From: JARRRL01 sp037380725
GTDB lineage: Bacteria; Pseudomonadota; Gammaproteobacteria; Pseudomonadales; JANQJO01
Reading direction: 5' to 3'
Assembly: GCA_037380725.1 (NCBI GenBank)
Contig: JARRRL010000130.1
Location: forward strand, 1 to 12,488
Length of the DNA stretch: 12,488 bases
Part shown: positions 7,945 to 12,488 of the stretch, piece by piece
Layout: each line of letters starts with the position of its first letter
Numbering within the stretch: position 1 is the first letter of the stretch
Program-made: the position numbers and the translations under genes
Notes under the pieces: model-generated
The model's input: only the letters and a program-made list of their open reading frames with translations
Told to the model about the DNA's origin: nothing
Databases searched by the model: none

Positions 7945-8026
7945 AAAACAATGTGATTTCCAAAAAATGTGATTTCAAAACAATATGCTTTTAAAACAAT
8001 ATGCTTTTAAAACAATATGATCATTT
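7945..8026. repeat. Five tandem 15-18 bp repeats in the leader of copy A
   Basis: Units at 7945-7961, 7962-7976, 7977-7992, 7993-8008 and 8009-8026 follow the pattern AAAACAATATGCTTTT; units 3 and 4 are identical and the first two carry ATGTGATTTC. They sit directly before the ribosome-binding site of copy A on the minus strand. Copy B has only one such unit (9752-9769, AAAACAATTTGGCTGTTT), so the array grew after the genes were duplicated. Confidence 0.85.
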
Positions 8027-8028
8027 GT

Positions 8029-8034
8029 ATTATG
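8029..8034 (-). promoter_or_regulatory. Candidate -10 box (CATAAT) of EF-hand copy A
   Basis: Read on the minus strand this is CATAAT. It occupies the same place as a perfect TATAAT before copy B, within GTATTAT on the plus strand in both. No convincing -35 is seen. If used, all five leader repeats would lie in the 5' untranslated region. Confidence 0.3.
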
Positions 8035-8067
8035 CTTATAATATTGTAAGGTGAAGTCGCGGATGCT

Positions 8068-8084
8068 CGGATAATTGATGTGAC
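8068..8084 (-). promoter_or_regulatory. Conserved 17-bp block before copy A
   Basis: On the minus strand this reads GTCACATCAATTATCCG. It differs by one base from the block at 9805-9821 before copy B, although the flanking DNA differs in length between the copies. It could be a regulator-binding site; the site itself is only inferred from conservation between two paralogous regions. Confidence 0.35.
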
Positions 8085-8092
8085 GTTCGGCG

Positions 8093-8137
8093 ATAGTTAT
8101 GTAGCAAATAGTTATGTAGCAAATAGTTATGTAGCGA
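8093..8137. repeat. Three tandem 15-bp repeats before copy A
   Basis: ATAGTTATGTAGCAA occurs at 8093-8107 and 8108-8122, with a third unit at 8123-8137 ending in GA. The corresponding place before copy B (9831-9843) has a single GAGTTATGTAGCG. The expansion is thus specific to copy A and may multiply a binding site. Confidence 0.85.
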
Positions 8138-8154
8138 GGAGGTGTGTATATGAA

Positions 8155-8205
8155 AAAAGCGAGGCGTTGAAAACGCTTTTCGGCTCTCGTGTTCTTACAC
8201 GTTTT
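8155..8205 (+). other. Pair of small hairpins in the upstream region of copy A
   Basis: Hairpin 1 is GCGTT-GAA-AACGC (8164-8176) followed by TTTT. An outer pairing AAAAGCG (8155-8161) with CGCTTTT (8174-8180) competes with it. Hairpin 2 is CGTGT-TCTT-ACACG (8188-8201), also followed by TTTT. Both stems occur in the matching region before copy B. They look like intrinsic terminators on the plus strand or parts of a structured RNA; no gene is seen that they would end. Confidence 0.45.
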
Positions 8206-8280
8206 CCCGTACTACCCCGATCGTAGAAGTTGTCGTATTTAAATATATTATAAATGCTGAGTGGTGTCTACCGTTTTGGG

Positions 8281-8351
8281 GTGATGCGTTGAGGACAGAT
8301 CTGAATAAGCGCTAAGTCCTTGTCGTTTGAGATTGTTGATGAGGCGACAAG
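8281..8351. other. Highly conserved upstream block with inverted repeat (copy A)
   Basis: The stretch from GATGCGTTGAGGACAG to CGACAAGATGATG is nearly the same as 10010-10085 before copy B. Within it CTTGTCG (8319-8325) pairs with CGACAAG (8345-8351) around a 19-base loop. AGGAC (8292-8296) could instead pair with GTCCT (8316-8320), so two folds exclude each other. It lies about 350 bp before the copy A start, further than a usual promoter. Confidence 0.4.
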
Positions 8352-8562
8352 ATGATGTTTTGTGTTGCTTTTTTTGTTTGTATTATAAGGTAAAACGGTC
8401 AGTTGAAATGATCAGATAAAACGCTCAGGCGCGACCTTGCCAGTCGATGTTTGTCACATTGGTGATCAAAATTAATTCAGCGCCGAAGCGTGTTGGCATG
8501 TCGATGGATTGTCCCGGTGATGCAAATTCAAAAAAGTGTGAAGATCGTAAACTGGGTATCAT

Positions 8563-8645
8563 TCATGATTGTTCTTCTCGTTGATGGCGATCTGCATTGT
8601 GCATCAAATTGTGCGTCAAAAGAGATCGCCAAAGTGTAATGCTTC
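8563..8645 (-). pseudogene. Remnant of the 3' end of a third EF-hand gene copy
   Basis: On the minus strand this short piece reads, with two stops, as a decayed version of the C-terminal part of copies A and B: LHFGDLF..., then QIAINEKNNHE, against FDFGDELWRDIQIANNKKNNH in A and FDFGDIVWRATQIANNEKDS in B. At DNA level, CATGATTGTTCTTCTCGTTG and GGCGATCT align with 7029 onward in copy A, with about 11 extra bases in the middle. It is closer to A at the NNH end. It shows that the array once had a third copy, or that an older gene end was left when a copy inserted. Confidence 0.65.
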
Positions 8646-8711
8646 AGCTGATTTATAGCGCTTCCCATAAAAATATAACTGTATTTGGTTAATTATATTA
8701 TTCTTATAAAT

Positions 8712-9740
8712 TTATACTTGAGTGAGAATTTTGTCCAAGAGCCCGCGTGGTGCATTGCTGCTGTCTTTCTCGTTGTTGGCGATTTGAGTTGCGCGCCAAA
8801 CGATATCGCCAAAATCAAAATGTTCAATAATTTTGGGTTCGACAGGTACGGCTTCCGCAGAGCCTGTATTTTCCGCTAGATTTTTTTGAAATGCCGCCAA
8901 GTCCCCTTGATCGATTAGACCGTCTCCATTCTTATTAATCGTCGTAAAATGCTGATCGATTACTTTGGCTGCATTGACGACATCGGGTGGGAATTGGTTG
9001 GGATGTGTCAGAATGTGTTGAATGTCATCCTGGCCGATGAGGCCATCCCAACCAGATGCTTCCGGGTTTGCGGATTCCAATTGACCAAATAAATCTGAAT
9101 TTTCTAGAACGGCGCGTAACGACTCGCAGCCTTTTTTTATGTCCAAGTCAGCAATATTTGAATTGATAATAATTTCCATAGGAGCTGCTGGTGTTGAGCC
9201 CGTTACAGCGGCTAAGTTTTTTTGGAAATCGACTATTTCTTGATGCGATATGAGTCCCCCTTCAGGCTTGATTGCATCAAAGTTTTGAGACAGGGCCTGT
9301 GCAGCGGCAACGGTTGCGCCTGAATATTCTTCTGGGTGATCGAGAACGTGATGGATGTCCTCCCATGAAACCATACCATCGGATGTCTTATCGGGCGACT
9401 GCGCTGAATCCAGCTGAGAAAATACATCTTTGTTTTCCAAGAGTATCCTCAGGGCATCACTGGATTGTTTTGGATCGTTTTCCTGACTGGTTAATGCTTT
9501 GGTCTGTGCGGGTGTGTGGTCGGCAGCGGGGTGATTGCAACAGTTGCTGTCATTGCTTAGGTATAAAAAAAGTTGACTCAGTAGCTTCTTGTGCTGTGGG
9601 TTTAAGTGAAATTCTACTGAAACTGTTTCACTGTCATTGGGTTTGGGTTCTGATTCTGTTTTTTTATCATTGACTGGATTGGTTTCGCTTGGGGTGGGGG
9701 TGTACGCATTGCCTGTGTAGGTTGTGTCGACGGTGCTCAT
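8712..9740 (-). CDS. EF-hand protein, copy B (more complete paralogue)
   Basis: This 342-residue protein has no signal peptide or membrane segment. Residues 1-45 are Ser/Thr/Pro/Asn-rich and probably disordered; 46-70 is a conserved helix ending in NCCN. Two related modules follow, at about 97-178 and 208-289, each of the form LRxLLEN-F-QLxSA, an EF-type loop, a helix with HP, a second EF-type loop, and FQKNL. Loop 1 (DKTSDGMVSWED, 117-128) and the last loop (NKNGDGLIDQGD, 269-280) fit the calcium-binding pattern. Those at 157-168 (with EGGLIS) and about 228-239 (GWDGLIG) look degenerate. The GGAG eight bases before the ATG is the same as in copy A. The modular LD-DG-I-DL pattern resembles calcium-binding repeats of T3SS-associated HrpF/NolX-like proteins, but that link is inference. 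A secreted or cytosolic calcium-sensing role is possible; the function is not known. Confidence 0.8.
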   Translation of the reverse strand: MSTVDTTYTGNAYTPTPSETNPVNDKKTESEPKPNDSETVSVEFHLNPQHKKLLSQLFLYLSNDSNCCNHPAADHTPAQTKALTSQENDPKQSSDALRILLENKDVFSQLDSAQSPDKTSDGMVSWEDIHHVLDHPEEYSGATVAAAQALSQNFDAIKPEGGLISHQEIVDFQKNLAAVTGSTPAAPMEIIINSNIADLDIKKGCESLRAVLENSDLFGQLESANPEASGWDGLIGQDDIQHILTHPNQFPPDVVNAAKVIDQHFTTINKNGDGLIDQGDLAAFQKNLAENTGSAEAVPVEPKIIEHFDFGDIVWRATQIANNEKDSSNAPRGLLDKILTQV

Positions 9741-9788
9741 GGGGGCTACTCCAAAACAATTTGGCTGTTTGTATATATGCTTAATCGT

Positions 9789-9794
9789 ATTATA
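9789..9794 (-). promoter_or_regulatory. Candidate -10 box (TATAAT) of EF-hand copy B
   Basis: A perfect TATAAT on the minus strand lies about 50 bases before the copy B start. The best hexamer 17 bases upstream is CATTAA, a poor -35, so activation by a regulator is likely if the site is used. Confidence 0.4.
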
Positions 9795-9804
9795 GGCACG
9801 GTCT

Positions 9805-9821
9805 CGGATAATTAATGTGAC
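9805..9821 (-). promoter_or_regulatory. Conserved 17-bp block before copy B
   Basis: It reads GTCACATTAATTATCCG on the minus strand and overlaps the expected -35 region of the TATAAT at 9789-9794. It matches the block at 8068-8084 in 16 of 17 bases. A promoter or operator function is inferred from that conservation. Confidence 0.35.
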
Positions 9822-9871
9822 AATCGACGAGAGTTATGTAGCGGGATGGTGCATATATGAAAAAAATCGAG

Positions 9872-9909
9872 GTGTTGAAAATGCTTTTCGGCCTTCGTGT
9901 TTTTACACG
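9872..9909 (+). other. Pair of small hairpins in the upstream region of copy B
   Basis: Hairpin 1 is GTGTT-GAA-AATGC (9872-9884): compared with copy A both C-G pairs have become wobble pairs, so the stem is kept despite two base changes. Hairpin 2 is CGTGT-TTTT-ACACG (9896-9909), with the same stem as in copy A and a different loop. The pattern suggests selection on RNA or DNA structure, though two sequences are too few to prove it. Confidence 0.45.
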
Positions 9910-10009
9910 CTCTACTCGTACGGCGATCTGTGCGGTGTGCTATACGGATGTGAGAAGTTGTCGTATTTAAACATATTATTCATGCTGAGCAGTGTCTACT
10001 GTTTTGGAA

Positions 10010-10085
10010 CGATGCGTTGAGGACAGGTATGAATAAGCGCTAAGTCCTTGTCGTTTGAGTTTGTTGGTGTGGCGACAAGATGATG
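10010..10085. other. Highly conserved upstream block with inverted repeat (copy B)
   Basis: This is the counterpart of 8281-8351. CTTGTCG (10047-10053) pairs with CGACAAG (10073-10079). Base changes between the copies fall mostly in the loop (GAGATTGTTGATGAG against GAGTTTGTTGGTGTG), while the arms are identical. Homology with the copy A region fades after about 10160, which marks the outer end of the duplicated unit. Confidence 0.4.
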
Positions 10086-10196
10086 TTTTTCTGTTGCGTT
10101 TTTCTGTTTGTATTATCAGGTGGGATGCTCAGGTGCAGTGGTCAGACGCGACGGTTCGCATGGCGTTGGGGGTGGCTTTGTACTTTTGATGTAAAG

Positions 10197-10433
10197 CTAG
10201 GATGAAAGTGTTAGGGAAAATAACTGTGATGCGCTTAAAGCGGAATACGATTTTTTAAGCATCAACATTAAACATACACCTGATGTGGCTATCAATAATC
10301 GAATTGTTCCGATCACAATGTCGTCAGCTCCGATGGCGTCAGCTTCGATGGCGTTGATGCAGATGGGGACTAAACTGATTGCAAGGGTTGCTCCCACCGC
10401 TTCTGCTATATTTATGTGCTTTGCGCGGGGCAT
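10197..10433 (-). pseudogene. Truncated N-terminus of an EamA/DMT-type permease
   Basis: From an ATG with AAGGG upstream the minus strand gives 78 residues: MPRAKHINIAEAVGATLAIS, then a first hydrophobic helix (about 14-30), a short loop, and IRLLIATSGVCLMLMLKK as second helix. The RLLIAT-G segment followed by a basic turn and 'LSASQL' is typical of the second helix of EamA (drug/metabolite transporter) proteins, which normally have about 300 residues and ten helices. The frame stops soon afterwards, right where the EF-hand duplication unit begins, so the rest of the gene was probably lost or displaced. Assignment to EamA is from pattern only; a genuine small two-helix membrane protein is the alternative. 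Confidence 0.5.
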
Positions 10434-10649
10434 GTTTGAGCCCTTGTTCAGCAATATGGAACTGAGTGCCAGATTGTTTGGTCAGCCTTATGATAGGCTA
10501 TGGGCCTGATTGTGTAGACGAGCGGTGTTAAACTCGTTTGAATTGTAAGCAATGCATATTCACACAGTATCGAAATGTGTTAAGCAATATTCATGCCATT
10601 TTATTTTCAGCCTCGTTATACTGAATTTGACACGTTATCGACCCCGAAA
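10434..10649. other. Gap between the permease remnant and gspJ
   Basis: This stretch separates two divergent genes and should hold the promoter for gspJK, but I find no clear -35/-10 pair or terminator. No trace of gspI, which usually stands directly before gspJ, can be read. Part of it (10593-10649) may be coding if gspJ starts at the upstream ATG. Confidence 0.4.
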
Positions 10650-11606
10650 ATGAAGGTTGAAGTATTGAAGCAAGCAGTATTGAAGCAAGGAGAAAAGATC
10701 ATTAAGAGGAGCTACTTTGATCGCGTGTCCGGTCGCTTATTGGACGGTGGGTTGGCTGGGTTTACGTTGATTGAATTGCTCGTTGCGGTCTCCATCTCGG
10801 CGGTTGTGTCGGTTGTGTTGTACACTTTTTTTGGTTATGTGCTGACAGCAAAAGAAGGTGCTGATCTTTTTTCGTCCGATTTGGCGCGTTTACAACGGGC
10901 CTTGATCATTATGCAACGTGATGTCGATCAAGCTGTTCAGCGTTCGGTTCGGGACAGTTTTGGCGATACAGAAGAGGCCTTGGTTCTAGAAGGGGGGGAA
11001 GGGTTTAGTTTGACGCACGTAGGGTGGACCATGCCGCCATTTCCGCGCGGTATTCGCAGTGAGGTTCAGCGAGTTCGTTACCATTTGGTTGATCAAAATT
11101 TGATTCGTACCCATTGGCTAACACCTGATGTTACCGCAGATACCACCGAACGGAATCCAGTTGAAACCACCTTGCTTGAGAACATTGAAAGCTTTGAAGT
11201 CCGTGTGGCGCAGCCGGATCTCAATGGCAGTCCATCTTGGTATTCAGAATGGCCACCGTTGGATCAACAAGCGGTGGACGTACAGGGGAATCCACTTAAA
11301 TCAGATCCCTTGCCCACGTGGCTTGAAGTGCAATTTGAGCATCCTCGTTTTGGTGCGTTACGACGTATTTTTCGTTTGGTGGATAACGGCGCAGATCCAA
11401 AAACCTTGCCGGCACCTCAAGCTGCCCCAGGCGCGCCAGGCGCACCGAATGCGGCTGCACCGGGACAAGGTGATTTGAGTAACGCTCAGGATGGTGGGAA
11501 TCAAACAAATGAAGGCGCAGACGCCAATAATAATGATCGTGAAACAAATTCCGATGAAAGTACTGAACAGATTATTGAAGCAGATGATGAAGGTGGCGCG
11601 CAATGA
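10650..11606 (+). CDS. gspJ: Type II secretion minor pseudopilin GspJ
   Basis: The prepilin signature GLAG/FTLIELLVAVSISAVVSVV is clear: prepilin peptidase GspO would cut after the Gly, and Glu at +5 is present. Downstream, RALIIMQRDVDQAVQRSVRD and YHLVDQNLIRTHW fit GspJ, which with GspI and GspK forms the tip of the T2SS pseudopilus in the inner membrane and periplasm. The frame is open from an ATG at 10593; the ATG at 10650 gives a 37-residue leader, still much longer than the usual 6-15. A GTG at 10725, with AGGAG thirteen bases upstream, would give a 12-residue leader and may be the true start. A 15-bp tandem duplication (10661-10690) lies in the leader. The last 65 residues form a low-complexity Ala/Pro/Gly then Asn/Asp/Glu tail that typical GspJ proteins lack. 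The stop overlaps gspK (ATGA). Confidence 0.9.
   Translation: MKVEVLKQAVLKQGEKIIKRSYFDRVSGRLLDGGLAGFTLIELLVAVSISAVVSVVLYTFFGYVLTAKEGADLFSSDLARLQRALIIMQRDVDQAVQRSVRDSFGDTEEALVLEGGEGFSLTHVGWTMPPFPRGIRSEVQRVRYHLVDQNLIRTHWLTPDVTADTTERNPVETTLLENIESFEVRVAQPDLNGSPSWYSEWPPLDQQAVDVQGNPLKSDPLPTWLEVQFEHPRFGALRRIFRLVDNGADPKTLPAPQAAPGAPGAPNAAAPGQGDLSNAQDGGNQTNEGADANNNDRETNSDESTEQIIEADDEGGAQ
10661..10690. repeat. 15-bp tandem duplication in the gspJ leader region
   Basis: AGTATTGAAGCAAG is repeated at 10661-10674 and 10676-10689 with a period of 15 bases, giving the in-frame peptide repeat VLKQAVLKQ. It lies before the prepilin cleavage site, so it would lengthen only the removed leader, or lie outside the gene if a later start is used. 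Confidence 0.75.
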
Positions 11607-11650
11607 GGCGTGCTGTCATGAGACGAACTGTTATGAGACGAACTGTCATG
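11603..11650. repeat. 15-bp tandem repeat encoding the gspK leader
   Basis: Units ATGAGGCGTGCTGTC (11603-11617), ATGAGACGAACTGTT (11618-11632) and ATGAGACGAACTGTC (11633-11647), then ATGAGATGG. Each unit begins with an in-frame ATG and adds five residues (MRRxV) to the leader. The second and third differ at one base, so the duplication is fairly recent. Confidence 0.9.
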
Positions 11651-12488
11651 AGATGGAAAGCGCAAAGTGGCGCCGCGCTGATAACAGTGTTGTTGATTTG
11701 GGCGGTAGCGACTTTGATTGTGGGGACCATGTTTGGTCGCCTGGATTTGGATCGACGGCGAACGCAAAATTTCTTGGCCAGCGATCAAGTGTATTTGTAT
11801 GCTCAAGGCGCTGAAGAGGCGATTATTGCTTTGTTGCTGGATGATTTGGATCAAGACTTGAATGAGGACGAGTCGAGTGGAAATCATGATCAAGGAACGC
11901 AGAGTGGTGGCGGCAAGCGTGGACCCATTGATCACCGAGAAGAAGATTGGTATCACTTGCAGGGTTATACGGATTTTAAAACCTTTAAAATGCCAGAAGA
12001 TGGCGCAACAGTAAAATCTGAGCTTACCGATTTGCAAGGTTTGTTTAATTTAAATGATTTGCGAAACGACTCTGCCGGTGCGACACGACGATTGCGTGCC
12101 TTGCTGGACGATTTAGAGATACCCGAACAAGGCGATCGAGCTGAAATTGCCGCCAATATTCGTGATTGGCTGGATGAGGATGATCAACCGTTGGCCTACG
12201 ATGGCGAAGATCTCTATTATGCGACCTTGGATCAACCGTATCGAGCGGCCAATAATTACATCGCCAACGTATCCGAATTGAACTTGGTGAAAGGCTTGTC
12301 TGCCCAGGATGTGGAAAAACTGAGACCGTACGTGACGGTGCTGCCGGAAGGAACGCCCACGAACATCAACACCGTTTCTGCCAAAGTGTTGGCTACCTAT
12401 GATGGGATAGAGGTTGTCAAAAAAGTTATCGATGGACAAGTAGATGGAGGGTATGCGAGGGTTGCGGCGGCATTTGATGGGTTTAAGA
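11603..12488 (+). CDS. gspK: Type II secretion minor pseudopilin GspK (3' end outside window)
   Basis: The frame runs for 295 codons to the window edge. AQSG/AALITVLLIWAVATLI is the GspK-type prepilin cleavage site and helix; as is known for GspK, the Glu at +5 is absent. Further GspK features are LASDQVYLYAQGAEEA, SELTDLQGLFNLNDL, the IRDWLDEDDQP segment and NYIANVSEL followed by PTNINTVSAKVL. GspK caps the pseudopilus tip together with GspI and GspJ. The ATG overlaps the gspJ stop, so the two are translationally coupled. The leader contains four ATG-Arg units (MRRAV, MRRTV, MRRTV, MRW) from a 15-bp repeat, any of which could serve as start; the last would give an 8-residue leader. An acidic insert (DLDQDLNEDESSGN) follows the first conserved helix. 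Confidence 0.93.
   Translation, partial: MRRAVMRRTVMRRTVMRWKAQSGAALITVLLIWAVATLIVGTMFGRLDLDRRRTQNFLASDQVYLYAQGAEEAIIALLLDDLDQDLNEDESSGNHDQGTQSGGGKRGPIDHREEDWYHLQGYTDFKTFKMPEDGATVKSELTDLQGLFNLNDLRNDSAGATRRLRALLDDLEIPEQGDRAEIAANIRDWLDEDDQPLAYDGEDLYYATLDQPYRAANNYIANVSELNLVKGLSAQDVEKLRPYVTVLPEGTPTNINTVSAKVLATYDGIEVVKKVIDGQVDGGYARVAAAFDGFK

Noticed and set aside
7464..7994. Long plus-strand frame opposite EF-hand copy A, with a similar one opposite copy B (9272-9673)
   Set aside because: Both are antisense shadows of the EF-hand genes; their similarity to each other is a by-product of the duplication.
7945..8026. CRISPR-like array of short repeats
   Set aside because: Units are directly tandem without spacers and only 15-18 bp long, and no cas gene is nearby.
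9857..9970. Small plus-strand frame of 37 codons (MKKIEVLKMLFGLRVF...) with an ATG in the upstream region of copy B
   Set aside because: The corresponding place before copy A (ATG at 8150) has a stop after six codons and a one-base length change, so the peptide is not conserved; RNA or DNA structure is the better explanation.
10285..10509. Plus-strand frame of 74 codons rich in Met, Ala and Ser
   Set aside because: It lies antisense to the EamA-like fragment, whose two hydrophobic helices and ribosome-binding site make the minus strand the better reading.

Overview
The window looks like chromosomal DNA of a Gram-negative gammaproteobacterium, probably marine. This is inferred from a LolA/LolD-type envelope export operon with an outer-membrane barrel, type II secretion (T2SS) pseudopilin genes and an RTX-protein remnant. 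No rRNA, tRNA or other marker gene fixes the taxon more closely.

Layout. Positions 1-96 are the 3' end of an unrecognised gene. Positions 182-680 hold a frameshifted fragment of an RTX calcium-binding protein, with the HCBP-related segment, nonapeptide repeats and the typical C-terminal tail. About 750 bp without a recognisable gene follow, apart from one hairpin. From about 1454 to 7020 there is a compact plus-strand operon of five genes: a LolA-like periplasmic carrier, two FtsX/MacB-fold ABC permeases, a LolD-like ATPase, and an outer-membrane beta-barrel protein whose start overlaps the ATPase stop. Together they could form a complete inner-membrane to periplasm to outer-membrane route for a lipid or lipoprotein.

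Positions 6883-10160 hold the most unusual region: two minus-strand paralogues of an EF-hand protein, each followed on the plus-strand side by a similar upstream region of about 400 bp with conserved small inverted repeats. A decayed scrap of a third copy's 3' end lies between them (about 8563-8645). Copy A has lost one EF-hand segment, has degenerate ligands in another, and has lost its normal C-terminus. It now reads about 138 bp antisense into the end of the barrel gene. Copy A's leader also carries two families of 15-17 bp tandem repeats that copy B has only once.

The array ends next to a truncated N-terminal piece of an EamA/DMT-type permease (minus strand). Then comes gspJ, overlapping gspK, which runs off the window; no gspI lies directly before gspJ. 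Both pseudopilin leader sequences contain 15 bp tandem duplications. Repeated short tandem duplication, gene duplication and gene decay are the theme of the right half of the window.
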